Source: Aestuariivita sp049276915 (GTDB taxonomy: Bacteria > Pseudomonadota > Alphaproteobacteria > Rhodobacterales > Rhodobacteraceae). From it: a stretch of DNA of 64,000 nucleotides. The notes beneath the pieces were generated by a model. It worked only from the letters and a program-made list of their open reading frames with translations. It did no database searches and was not told where the DNA came from. Position numbers and translations under genes: made by a program. Below are positions 23,902 to 32,462 of this stretch, piece by piece. The stretch's first letter is position 1. Each line of letters begins with the position of its first letter. The stretch spans positions 1 through 64,000 of the forward strand of contig NZ_JBASXK010000011.1 of NCBI RefSeq assembly GCF_049276915.1. The letters run 5' to 3'.

Positions 23902-25221
23902 TCAGACGGCTTCCAGATAGGTTTGCCAATGGATCTCAGGGGGAATGCTCTCGAATCGGGCCATTTCCTGCCGTTTGGTCTGACACATGTTGTCGATCAA
24001 CTGCGCCGGCAGGATGCGCGCGATCAGCGGATCCGCCTCAAAGAGTTTGATCGCCTCGCTCAAGGTGGCGGCCAGGTGCGGCAGGCCTTCGGTCTCATAG
24101 GCATTGCCGGTGATGGGCGGGCTGGGCGTCATCTGCGCTTCGATCCCTTCCAGAGCCGCACCGGCGATGATGGCGAGCATCAGATAGGGATTGACGTCAC
24201 CACCCGAGGTCCGGTGTTCAAAGCGCCGCGCGACTGGCGCGCCGCCCGGCACGCGGATCGCTGCGGTGCGGTTCTCATAGGCCCATGCGGCACTGGTGGG
24301 TGCATGGGCACCCGGCACCAGACGGGTGAAGGAGTTCAGATGGGGCGCAAAGATCAGCGTGCTTGCCGGCATCGCCGCAAGGCAGCCTCCGATCGCATGG
24401 CGCAGCGTGTCGGTGCCGTCCGGCCCGCCATCGTTGAACACGTTGTTGCCGTCCCCATCCACAACCGAGACATGCACGTGAAACCCGTTGCCCGCATCAT
24501 CGTCGAAGGGTTTGGCCATGAATGTGGCCGCCAACCCGTGCTTGCGCGCGATGCCCTTGACAAGCGTTTTGAAAAGCCAGGCGTCATCGGCGGCTCGCAT
24601 CAGCGGCTGATGGATGAGGTCGATCTCGAACTGGCCGATCCCGGATTCCGAGATGGCGGCCTGTGCGGGAATGCCCATCGCCTCGGCCCCGGCATAAAGA
24701 TCGGTAAAGAACGCATCGAACGCATCGATGTGGCGCACCGACAGGATCGCTTCGCCCGCCAGGGCCCGCCCGTTCAGAGGGTGAGGCGGATGGGCCAGCG
24801 CAGTGCCGCGGTCATCCACCAGCGTGAATTCAAGCTCGGTCCCGGCCATCACTTGCCAGCCCTTGGCCTCGTAGCGTGCATTGACGGCGGCCAGCGCATG
24901 GCGTGGATCGCCCGCGAAGGGTGTGCCGTTCTCATGCTGCATCCACATCGGCACCAGCGCGCTGGCCGAAGCCAGCCACGGCATGGGCACCGCACCCCGA
25001 TCGGTGGGTAGCAACACCCCATCCGCATCGCCGGTTTCAAAGACCAGCGGGCTGCCTTCGATATCGGCCCCCCAAAGATCGACGTTCAGGCTGGACAGCG
25101 GCATGCGCACAGAGCCGCTCTCCAGCTTTGCTCCATAGCTGCCGGGCAGGCGTTTGCCGCGCATCTGGCCGTTCAGATCGCAGGCACCCACACGAATTGT
25201 CGGGAATTGATACAGGTCCAT
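23902..25221 (-). CDS. Second glutamine synthetase-like ligase
   Basis: A 439-residue paralogue of the ligase at 21797, clearly divergent from it (different start, MDLYQFPTIRVGACDLNGQM). It keeps the family motifs (TELEFTLVDD, GIGQFEIDLIHQ, FHVHVS, NRTAAIRVPGG). Two such ligases in one cluster suggest two amine substrates or successive gamma-glutamylations. It lies between the ABC importer genes and the amidotransferase, all on the minus strand. An inverted repeat CTTGT-TTGG-ACAAG (25236-25249) sits upstream of its start. Confidence 0.88.
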   Translation of the reverse strand: MDLYQFPTIRVGACDLNGQMRGKRLPGSYGAKLESGSVRMPLSSLNVDLWGADIEGSPLVFETGDADGVLLPTDRGAVPMPWLASASALVPMWMQHENGTPFAGDPRHALAAVNARYEAKGWQVMAGTELEFTLVDDRGTALAHPPHPLNGRALAGEAILSVRHIDAFDAFFTDLYAGAEAMGIPAQAAISESGIGQFEIDLIHQPLMRAADDAWLFKTLVKGIARKHGLAATFMAKPFDDDAGNGFHVHVSVVDGDGNNVFNDGGPDGTDTLRHAIGGCLAAMPASTLIFAPHLNSFTRLVPGAHAPTSAAWAYENRTAAIRVPGGAPVARRFEHRTSGGDVNPYLMLAIIAGAALEGIEAQMTPSPPITGNAYETEGLPHLAATLSEAIKLFEADPLIARILPAQLIDNMCQTKRQEMARFESIPPEIHWQTYLEAV

Positions 25222-25288
25222 CGGGGTTACTCACACTTGTTTGGACAAGCGATAGCGCGGGGCATATCGCGCTGTCCATTGTCTGTCT

Positions 25289-26095
25289 TTACCGGATCAG
25301 GTTGGGGCGGATGCGCAGCTTTGCTTTTTCGTTCTGTGGCAGGTGACTGTTCAAACGGCGGTTGATCGCTCCGAAAATGGCGACGATCACAAGCGTGAAG
25401 ATGATGAAATACATCGCCAGGATCGGGTAGGGCACAAACGGGTTGAACGTCTTATCTGCGAAATAGTTGGCGTAATACAGCGCATCGCCCCGCTGCTGCC
25501 AGGCGGGGAAGCTTGAGAAAAACACAAGCGCCGTGGCGTGAAACAGAAAGATCGCCTCATTGGTGTATGCAGGCCAGGCCAGACGCAGCATGGTCGGCCA
25601 GACGATGCGCCGAAATCTTGGCCAGCCGGACATGCCATAGGCATCCGCAGCCTCGACATCGCCCTTGGGGATCGAGCGCAGCGCGCCATAGAATATCTCG
25701 GCCGAATAGGCGGAGGTATTGAGAAACAGCACGATCAGCGCCCCCAGCCAGGCCGCCGTGAAGGGGTCAAAGAACGCGTAGGACCCCTTGAGGCTGAGGA
25801 AGAGGAAATAGGCAAAGAAGAACTGGATGAACAGCGGCGAGCCGCGAAACAGAAAGATGAACCATTCGGCAGGTTTGCGGATCAGCCGGTTCGCGGACAT
25901 CTTGCCCAGGGCCAGGGCGGTCGCGAAGAAGAACCCCAAACCCAGGGCCACAACGCCGAAATAGATGTTCCAGATCATGCCCGAACCGATCAGCACGAAA
26001 TGCTCGCACAGGGTGAAATCGGTGCGCGGCAACAGGCGCTCACCATAGCCCAGGCTGCGCAGCCCATAGTCCTGGATCGTCTGCCAGCACGACAT
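25289..26095 (-). CDS. Polar amino acid/amine ABC importer, permease 2 (HisM-like)
   Basis: The 268-residue membrane protein has five or more helices and the inner-membrane permease loop EAADAYGMSGWPRFRRIVWP that docks with the ATPase. It belongs to the HisM/ArtM group. It is longer at the N-terminus than usual. It is the fourth gene of the importer, after the ATPase, binding protein and first permease, and is followed by the second ligase gene 67 bases on. Confidence 0.9.
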   Translation of the reverse strand: MSCWQTIQDYGLRSLGYGERLLPRTDFTLCEHFVLIGSGMIWNIYFGVVALGLGFFFATALALGKMSANRLIRKPAEWFIFLFRGSPLFIQFFFAYFLFLSLKGSYAFFDPFTAAWLGALIVLFLNTSAYSAEIFYGALRSIPKGDVEAADAYGMSGWPRFRRIVWPTMLRLAWPAYTNEAIFLFHATALVFFSSFPAWQQRGDALYYANYFADKTFNPFVPYPILAMYFIIFTLVIVAIFGAINRRLNSHLPQNEKAKLRIRPNLIR

Positions 26096-26177
26096 CAGCT
26101 TGGCCCTTCCACATGGCAGGGCGTACCGGCAAGCCGGTGCGCGGCGCGCATGTTGCCAGGGTTGGACATGGCCCCGC

Positions 26178-27062
26178 TCATGCGGTGGCCCTGCGCTGTG
26201 CTTCGCCGCCGGTGGTGGCCTGACCGTGGGTCAGACGTTGCATCAACCGCTCCAGCCAGATCTCCGAGACACGGGTCAGCAGCAGGTAAAACACCAGCAA
26301 CCCAAGAAAATACCACATCCGCCAGTCGCCATGGGGATAATCCGAGAACCGCGCGGTCTTGGTGCTGCCCAGTTCGCGCGCCCAATAGACAATGTCTTCG
26401 ATCCCCAGCAGGAACAACAGCGGCGTCGCCTTGATCAGCACCAGCCAGAGGTTCGACAATCCGGGCAAGGCATAGACCCACATCTGCGGCACCAGAATCC
26501 GCCAGAAGGTCTGACGGTGGTTCATGCCATAGGCCTCTGCCGTTTCCAACTGCGCGCGCGGCACAGCCTGCATGCCGCCATAGAGAACATTGGCCGCAAA
26601 GGCGCCAAACACGATTGCAAAGGTAATCACCGCAAGGAAAAAGCCATAGCTCTCATGCACCCATTCCGGGGATGAGCCCAAAGGCAGCTTGGCCTGCTGA
26701 CAGACCAGGAAATCGCTGCCCTGCCGGATCGGATCGGTCCAATCGGGGCACAGAACCCGGTGGCGCACATATTCGAACATCTGATCCAGTGCGATCACGA
26801 AAAACAGGAAGAACGCGATATCGGGCACACCGCGCACGACGGCGATATAGATCTTGCCGAACCACGACAGCGGCGCAAATCGCGACCGCGCCGCCATGGC
26901 ACCTGCAAACCCGAAGGCCAGCGCGACGGGCGCGGTGATCGCCAGCAGCAACAACACCTTCACAAAGGAGATGTAGAACTGCATATGCACCCCATTCGTG
27001 AGGTAACACGAAAACCAGCGCAACGTATCAAGCGCGGATGGGTCTGTGCAAAAAGAAAACAT
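26178..27062 (-). CDS. Polar amino acid/amine ABC importer, permease 1 (HisQ-like)
   Basis: The 294-residue membrane protein has the EAA permease loop ETAEAYGMNHRQTFWRILVP and pairs with the permease at 25289. A periplasmic insert (about residues 110-145) with two cysteines (CPDW, CQQAK) between the early helices is longer than in HisQ. It follows the binding protein gene after two tandem hairpins, which probably lower permease expression relative to the binding protein. Confidence 0.9.
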   Translation of the reverse strand: MFSFCTDPSALDTLRWFSCYLTNGVHMQFYISFVKVLLLLAITAPVALAFGFAGAMAARSRFAPLSWFGKIYIAVVRGVPDIAFFLFFVIALDQMFEYVRHRVLCPDWTDPIRQGSDFLVCQQAKLPLGSSPEWVHESYGFFLAVITFAIVFGAFAANVLYGGMQAVPRAQLETAEAYGMNHRQTFWRILVPQMWVYALPGLSNLWLVLIKATPLLFLLGIEDIVYWARELGSTKTARFSDYPHGDWRMWYFLGLLVFYLLLTRVSEIWLERLMQRLTHGQATTGGEAQRRATA

Positions 27063-27073
27063 TATGCCCCAGT

Positions 27074-27120
27074 GCGGGGGCCGTCACCCGGCCCCCGCGA
27101 TGTGACGGGGCAGAGCCCCG
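27074..27120 (-). promoter_or_regulatory. Two tandem hairpins between binding protein and permease genes
   Basis: GCGGGGGCC (27074-27082) pairs with GGCCCCCGC (27090-27098), and CGGGGC (27106-27111) pairs with GCCCCG (27115-27120). They fill the gap after the binding protein stop codon. Such structures commonly stabilise the upstream mRNA segment or cause partial termination. Confidence 0.7.
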
Positions 27121-27129
27121 CCGGTTCTA

Positions 27130-27864
27130 TCAGTAGGTGACGGTGCCTTCACCGAACCACTTGATCAAAAGCGCGTTCAGCGTGCCGTCCGCCTTCATGT
27201 CGGTGATGGCTGCATTGAACTTGTCGCGCAGCTCACCATCGCTCTCGCGCAGGCCCATGCCGACACCGCCACCCAGAGGCACTTCGGGGCCGATAAAGAC
27301 AAGTGCTCCACCGGATTCCTCGACCAGCGGCGCAAGATAGTCACGGTCGGCAAAGACCGCATCCGCTTCACCGTTGCGCACGGCAGCCACGGTTTCTTCG
27401 GGGGTTGCGAATTCAACCAGCGTGGCACCGCTCTCGGCGATATGGCCGGCCTGGATGGTGGCGGTCTGAGCGGCGATAATGCCGGTTTCCCAATCCGCGC
27501 CATCCGCGGCACCCACGTATGCAGATGCGGTGGGTGGGAAGTAATCCTGAGTGAAATCAATCACCTCATCGCGCTCAGCCGTGATCGACATGCCGGCCAT
27601 GATGGTGTCATAGTTGGCCGAAACAAGGTTGGGGATGATGGAATCCCAGTCGTTCTTGACCCATTCACAGGTCAGCTCGGCGCGCGCGCACAGCTCATTG
27701 CCCAGCTCGATCTCGAAGCCGTCCAGATTGCCGGCGTCGTTGATGAAGTTATATGGCGCATAGGCACCTTCCGTGCCCATACGGATGGTTTTTCCGTGGC
27801 CATCGGCAAAGGCAAGCCCCGCCGTCAGTGCAAGGGCAGCTGTGCCCAGTATCAGTTTTTTCAT
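27130..27864 (-). CDS. Periplasmic solute-binding protein of the ABC importer
   Basis: The 244-residue protein starts with a signal peptide (MKKLILGTAALALTAGLAFA) and has the family 3 solute-binding fold: KTIRMGTEGAYAPYNFI, then GFEIELGNELC. It captures the ligand in the periplasm. The layout is like lysine/arginine/ornithine and histidine binding proteins, which suits a basic amino acid or polyamine-like amine. It is followed by the two permeases and preceded by the ATPase gene. Confidence 0.92.
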   Translation of the reverse strand: MKKLILGTAALALTAGLAFADGHGKTIRMGTEGAYAPYNFINDAGNLDGFEIELGNELCARAELTCEWVKNDWDSIIPNLVSANYDTIMAGMSITAERDEVIDFTQDYFPPTASAYVGAADGADWETGIIAAQTATIQAGHIAESGATLVEFATPEETVAAVRNGEADAVFADRDYLAPLVEESGGALVFIGPEVPLGGGVGMGLRESDGELRDKFNAAITDMKADGTLNALLIKWFGEGTVTY

Positions 27865-27891
27865 GATGAAACTCCCGGTTTGGATTTTTGG

Positions 27892-28680
27892 TTACGCTGC
27901 GCGTGTGGCTGACAGAAAGCCGCGCAATCGTTCTGATTTGGGCGCACCGAACAGCTGTTCGGGAGCCCCTTCCTCTTCCACCAGCCCCTGATGAAGAAAG
28001 ACCACATGGTCACTCACATCGGCAGCCAGCTTCATGTCATGGGTCACGATCAGCATCGTGCGCCCTTCATTTGCCAGATCCTTGATGACCCGGACAACCT
28101 CCTGTTCCAGTTCCGGATCCAGCGCGCTGGTCGGCTCGTCAAACAACAGCGCCTCCGGCTCCATGCACAGCGCCCGCGCAATCGCCGCACGCTGCTGCTG
28201 TCCGCCCGACAGTTGGGCAGGATAGGCATCGCATTTGTCTCCGATCCCGACCTTGTCGAGATATCTGCGCGCAGCTGCATCCACTTCGCCCCGCTCGCGG
28301 CCCAGCACCGTGCAGGGCGCTTCCATGACGTTCTGCAGGATCGTCATATGGGCCCACAGGTTGAATTGCTGAAACACCATGCTCAGGTTGGTGCGAATGC
28401 GCGTGACCTGCTTGTTATCTGCCGGATGACGCCCCAGACCGCTGCCTTTCCATTGCACCGGCTCGCCCTTGAACAGGATGTCGCCCTGCTGGCTGTCCTC
28501 CAGCAGGTTGGCGCAGCGCAGCAATGTTGATTTCCCGGAGCCTGACGATCCGATCAGCGACACCACATCTCCGCGATGGGCCGTAACAGAAACACCCTTC
28601 AGAACCTCCAACGCACCATAGGCTTTGTGCAGGTTCTTGATTTCGATCACAGCAGACCTGGCAGCAGGAGAGTCAGTCAA
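27892..28680 (-). CDS. ABC importer ATPase (HisP-like)
   Basis: The 262-residue ATPase has Walker A GSSGSGKST (residues 44-52), signature LSGGQQQRAAIARAL, Walker B LLFDEPTSALD and the H-loop VTHDM. It energises the importer encoded by the following three genes. It is the first gene of the operon; a perfect dyad TTGACC-AAA-GGTCAA lies 100 bases upstream. Assignment to the polar amino acid branch is firm, the ligand is not. Confidence 0.94.
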   Translation of the reverse strand: MTDSPAARSAVIEIKNLHKAYGALEVLKGVSVTAHRGDVVSLIGSSGSGKSTLLRCANLLEDSQQGDILFKGEPVQWKGSGLGRHPADNKQVTRIRTNLSMVFQQFNLWAHMTILQNVMEAPCTVLGRERGEVDAAARRYLDKVGIGDKCDAYPAQLSGGQQQRAAIARALCMEPEALLFDEPTSALDPELEQEVVRVIKDLANEGRTMLIVTHDMKLAADVSDHVVFLHQGLVEEEGAPEQLFGAPKSERLRGFLSATRAA

Positions 28681-28779
28681 GAAAAGCTCGCGGTTGGTTC
28701 ATCGATCCGACGTAATAGGAATGAAAACCAGTTCCATTGCAACGCTGAATTCGCTCAAAACAGCTTGAAACATGATGCT

Positions 28780-28794
28780 TTGACCAAAGGTCAA
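28780..28794. promoter_or_regulatory. Dyad TTGACC-N3-GGTCAA upstream of the ABC operon
   Basis: The 6-base arms at 28780-28785 and 28789-28794 are perfect. The minus-strand TTGACC could also act as a -35 element, so a repressor bound here would block the ATPase-first operon. The site is only 15 bases from the end of the upstream PhnD-like gene. Confidence 0.5.
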
Positions 28795-28809
28795 GTCGGA
28801 TTTGCGCAC

Positions 28810-29550
28810 TTATGAGGCAGGTGGCGGAGGTGTCGCAACAGCCAGATAGTCCCCGGCCGGGATCCGTACGAGACCCCTGAGATGCAGCAGCGCGCGATCG
28901 TGATTCGACAACGCTCGGATCGCCTGCTCAACCGCCAGCGCCATCTCGTGCCCGTCCCGTCCGGCGGCCGTGATATAGGGCAGGCCCGGCGTTGGCTCGG
29001 TGCGCGCGATTTCGCGCAACGCATCCGTGACAGGATCATGTTCCAGCATCAAGGCCCAGGTCAGCGCGTCGATCCCGGCCAGATCGGCCCGCCCTTCGGC
29101 CACCGCATGGGCCGAGGCGACATGCGCGCCGGTCTGCAGCAGATCTCCCATCTGCACGGCACGCGCGCGCAGATGCACCATCGGTGCCGCCCATCCCGAT
29201 TGCGAGACAGGCTCGTTATAGGCAAAGCGCGCACCCGCAAAGGCGACCTCGCTCTCGCGCGGATCATCGCGGCGCGCGATCAGCACCGAGTTATAGTACC
29301 CAGGGCCACAGCCGCTCACCCCGTAATCCGGTGTGCCCACCAGCGCCACCTTGCCATGCAGGGCCGTGCGATAGGGCATGCCACATGTCTGTGAGAACAC
29401 CAGATCCGGACTTTGCCAGATCTCCCAGAAATCCATGTCCCGGGTCAGCTTCTCGGGGCCGTGCCCCAGGGCGTCGCGGATCAACGCCCAGAACCGATCG
29501 TTGGCATCTTGCAGCGGGGCAAGATCATACATGCCCAGAGATGCGATCAT
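28810..29550 (-). CDS. PhnD-like substrate-binding domain protein without signal peptide
   Basis: The 246-residue protein resembles the phosphate/phosphonate-binding (PhnD) fold: the SxTCGMPYR pattern (FSQTCGMPYRTAL) and the hinge sequence GARFAYNEPVSQSGW. There is no signal peptide or lipobox, so it probably acts in the cytoplasm, unlike a transport protein. It overlaps the TerB gene upstream (ATGA, 29547-29550). No phosphonate genes are nearby. Its ligand and role are unknown. Confidence 0.75.
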   Translation of the reverse strand: MIASLGMYDLAPLQDANDRFWALIRDALGHGPEKLTRDMDFWEIWQSPDLVFSQTCGMPYRTALHGKVALVGTPDYGVSGCGPGYYNSVLIARRDDPRESEVAFAGARFAYNEPVSQSGWAAPMVHLRARAVQMGDLLQTGAHVASAHAVAEGRADLAGIDALTWALMLEHDPVTDALREIARTEPTPGLPYITAAGRDGHEMALAVEQAIRALSNHDRALLHLRGLVRIPAGDYLAVATPPPPAS

Positions 29551-29984
29551 GCGCGTTGCGCCCGCTGCCGTGCCAGGGCGCTGTCGCGGTCATTCACGCC
29601 CAGCAGCTTGGCCGACAACCGCAATATGGCGTCTTCCGCATCATCGCGCGCGCCATCGGCCAGCGCCACGGTCCACAGGGCCTCGACCACGCCAAGGCGC
29701 TCTTCATAGGGCACCACATCCTTGATCGCGCGGGTGAAGCGCACCGTGTCGGGGGCCTCGCTCTCCAGCGTTTCGGCATCGCGCAACAGCGCCTCCGCCT
29801 CGGCTGTGCCAAGCCCATAGCGCCCGGCGACAACCGTGCGGATCTGCGCGACCTCCGCCGAGGCATATTCGCCATCGGATCGCGCAATGCGCACCAGCAA
29901 GGCCGTCAAGGCAAGACGCGCGTCTGCGTCAGGCAGCGGCTCGGAGGACGGGGCGGTCAGTCGCCGCAGGAAATCACCAAACAT
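29547..29984 (-). CDS. TerB-family protein
   Basis: The 145-residue helical protein carries a TerB/DjlA-N-like domain with the repeated pattern ALTALLVRIARSDGEYAS...EALWTVALADGARDDAE. TerB domains bind metal through acidic residues and occur in stress-response gene sets. It starts MFGDFLRRL at 29984; a start 36 bases upstream lacks support. It is a paralogue of the gene at 30087 and is coupled to the PhnD-like gene. Confidence 0.82.
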   Translation of the reverse strand: MFGDFLRRLTAPSSEPLPDADARLALTALLVRIARSDGEYASAEVAQIRTVVAGRYGLGTAEAEALLRDAETLESEAPDTVRFTRAIKDVVPYEERLGVVEALWTVALADGARDDAEDAILRLSAKLLGVNDRDSALARQRAQRA

Positions 29985-30022
29985 GTTTTCGCATATAGGC
30001 CGCGCGGCCTCCAACGCCAAGC

Positions 30023-30073
30023 CCTGCTTCTTTCTGGTTGAAAATACCCGGGGGGCAAGGGGGCAGCGCCCCC
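30023..30073 (-). repeat. Dispersed hairpin-plus-tail element
   Basis: Read on the minus strand, a hairpin GGGGGC/GCCCCC (30059-30073) is followed by the tail CCCCGGGTATTTTCAACC and AGAAAGAAGCAGG. It occupies the gap between the two TerB genes, in the direction of transcription. Confidence 0.7.
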
Positions 30074-30086
30074 AGAAACGGCCGCC

Positions 30087-30533
30087 CTAAAGCGCCCCGA
30101 GCGCCCGTTGACGCGCCTCGGCGCTTTCGTCCGGATCCAGACCCAAAGCCTCGCGCAGAGCCTCGACGATCTCCACCTCGCAGGCATCTTCCGACCCATC
30201 CGCCAGCACCACCTGCCACAGGTCGCACAGCGCCTGCATACGCTCGTCATGGCTCAGCTCGTTGCGGATCAACTCGGCAAACTTGCCCGAATCAGGTGCC
30301 GCCTTCTGCAGCTTTTCGCAGGTGGCGCGCATCTTGGCGGCCTGGATGGGTTTCAGTCCGAAATGCTGTGCCAAGATACGGTCGATCAGACTGATTTCCG
30401 AGACCGTATAGACCTTGTCTGACTTTGCCACCCGCACCAGCAGCGCCCCAAGAGCCAGTTTCGCGTCCGGAGCAGGCAGAGGCTCGGCATGTGTGTCACG
30501 GAATCCGCTCAGAATGCGGCCCAGCAAACTCAT
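30087..30533 (-). CDS. TerB-family protein (paralogue)
   Basis: The 148-residue protein has the same TerB layout as the next gene (LALGALLVRVAKSDKVYTVSE...LCDLWQVVLADGSEDACEVE). The two share the opening motif (EPLPxxDAxLAL) and similar spacing, indicating a tandem duplication followed by divergence. Function is unknown; a metal-binding helical domain is likely. Confidence 0.82.
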   Translation of the reverse strand: MSLLGRILSGFRDTHAEPLPAPDAKLALGALLVRVAKSDKVYTVSEISLIDRILAQHFGLKPIQAAKMRATCEKLQKAAPDSGKFAELIRNELSHDERMQALCDLWQVVLADGSEDACEVEIVEALREALGLDPDESAEARQRALGAL

Positions 30534-30632
30534 CGGTCATCCCCTTTTGCGGCAGTATTCAGGCGAGTTTATCAAAAACGCGCCGAGTCGACACCGGTGT
30601 CCCGGCAAATCTTGCAGGGCGAGGGATCGCGG

Positions 30633-32276
30633 TCACACCAACCGGCTGACATCCCGAGCAGCGCGGATGAAATCCGCAAAAAGCGGATGGGGCTCAAACG
30701 GTTTCGACTTCAGTTCGGGATGGAACTGCACTCCGATGAACCAGGGATGATCGGGCCACTCGACGATTTCGGGCAAGCGCCCGTCCGGTGACATCCCCGA
30801 AAAGCGCAGACCTGCGGCTTCCAGCTTGTCGCGATACTTGATGTCGACCTCATAGCGATGGCGGTGACGCTCGTCGATCGCGGTCGTGCCATAGATTTCG
30901 GCCACTTTCGAGCCCGGGCTCAGCACCGCGTCATAGGCTCCAAGACGCATGGTCCCGCCCTTGTCGTCATCGACCTTGCGCGAGACCTTGTAGTTGCCCT
31001 GCACCCATTCCTTGAGATGATAGACCACCGGGGTGAACCGCTTCTTGCCGGCCTCGTGGTCGAACTCTTCCGACCCCGCATCCGACAGATTCGCGGTGTT
31101 GCGCGCCGCTTCGATCACGGCCATCTGCATGCCCAGACAGATGCCCAGATAGGGCACCTTGCGCTCGCGCGCGAATTGCGCGGCCTTGATCTTGCCTTCG
31201 GTTCCGCGCTCGCCAAAGCCACCGGGAACCAGGATAGCATGAAAGCCTTCCAGATGCGGGGCAGGGTCTTCGCGTTCAAAGATTTCCGCATCTACCCAAT
31301 CCACCTTGACGCGCACGCGATTGGCCATGCCGCCATGAGTCAGCGCCTCGGCGATGGATTTATAGGCATCCTCCAACTGGGTGTATTTGCCCACGATCGC
31401 CACCTTCACCTCGCCTTCGGCATTGTGAATACGGTCGCTCACGTCTTCCCATTTGCTCAGATCCGGTTTGGGCGCAGGGCTGATCTGGAACGCATCCAGA
31501 ACCGCCTGGTCCAGCCCTTCGCGATGATAGGCCAGTGGTGCGTCATAGATCGTGCTCAGATCCTGCGCGGCGATCACGCTGTCGGGGCGCACGTTGCAGA
31601 ACAGGGCAAGTTTTTCGCGTTCCTTGGCAGGGATCGGCCCTTCCGAGCGACACACAAGAATATCCGGCGCGATCCCGATCGAGCGCAATTCCTTGACCGA
31701 ATGCTGCGTCGGCTTGGTCTTCAACTCGCCACTGGCCGCAATGAAGGGCAGCAGCGTCAGATGCATGAACAGACATTGCCCGCGCGGCTTGTCCTGGCTG
31801 AACTGGCGGATCGCTTCAAAGAAGGGCAGGCCTTCGATATCGCCTACCGTGCCGCCGATCTCGCAGAGCATGAAATCCACCTCATCCTCGCCAATCGAGA
31901 TGAAGTCCTTGATTTCATTGGTGACATGCGGGATCACCTGAATGGTCTTGCCCAGGTAATCGCCCCGGCGTTCCTTTTCCAGCACGTTGGAATAGATCCG
32001 CCCCGATGAGACCGAATCCGTCTTTCGCGCCGCCACCCCGGTGAAGCGTTCGTAATGTCCCAGATCCAGATCGGTCTCGGCCCCGTCGTCGGTGACAAAG
32101 ACTTCGCCATGCTCGAAGGGGCTCATCGTTCCGGGATCGACGTTCAGATAGGGATCAAGCTTGCGTAACCGCACCGAAAATCCGCGCGCCTGCAGCAACG
32201 CTCCCAATGCAGCCGAAGCCAGACCTTTGCCGAGCGAAGACACCACGCCGCCGGTGATAAAAACAAAGCGTGCCAT
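30633..32276 (-). CDS. pyrG: CTP synthase
   Basis: PyrG aminates UTP to CTP using glutamine. The 547-residue protein has an N-terminal synthetase domain (FVFITGGVVSSLGKG, the P-loop) and a C-terminal amidotransferase domain with GICLGMQ (nucleophile Cys) and a late HPE (FHPELKSKPFEPHPLF). The start at 32276 matches the family start and has GGGAGA upstream. It lies downstream of secG on the same strand, an order common in alphaproteobacteria. The 186-base gap between them shows only a short GCAACA dyad. Confidence 0.97.
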   Translation of the reverse strand: MARFVFITGGVVSSLGKGLASAALGALLQARGFSVRLRKLDPYLNVDPGTMSPFEHGEVFVTDDGAETDLDLGHYERFTGVAARKTDSVSSGRIYSNVLEKERRGDYLGKTIQVIPHVTNEIKDFISIGEDEVDFMLCEIGGTVGDIEGLPFFEAIRQFSQDKPRGQCLFMHLTLLPFIAASGELKTKPTQHSVKELRSIGIAPDILVCRSEGPIPAKEREKLALFCNVRPDSVIAAQDLSTIYDAPLAYHREGLDQAVLDAFQISPAPKPDLSKWEDVSDRIHNAEGEVKVAIVGKYTQLEDAYKSIAEALTHGGMANRVRVKVDWVDAEIFEREDPAPHLEGFHAILVPGGFGERGTEGKIKAAQFARERKVPYLGICLGMQMAVIEAARNTANLSDAGSEEFDHEAGKKRFTPVVYHLKEWVQGNYKVSRKVDDDKGGTMRLGAYDAVLSPGSKVAEIYGTTAIDERHRHRYEVDIKYRDKLEAAGLRFSGMSPDGRLPEIVEWPDHPWFIGVQFHPELKSKPFEPHPLFADFIRAARDVSRLV

Positions 32277-32462
32277 AGACTTGGATGTCTCCCGTGTGTT
32301 CCTGGGTACGTGCCGCTGGCAGATACCCCAATAATCCATGCGATTCGGCGGTGAAAAACCGCAACATCACGGGACTTACGGAATAAGAGATTTCCGGTCC
32401 CATTGCAACCCTGCCCGCAACATGCTGTTGCGCGGCGATACACTACGTCAAAACCTTGTGGG

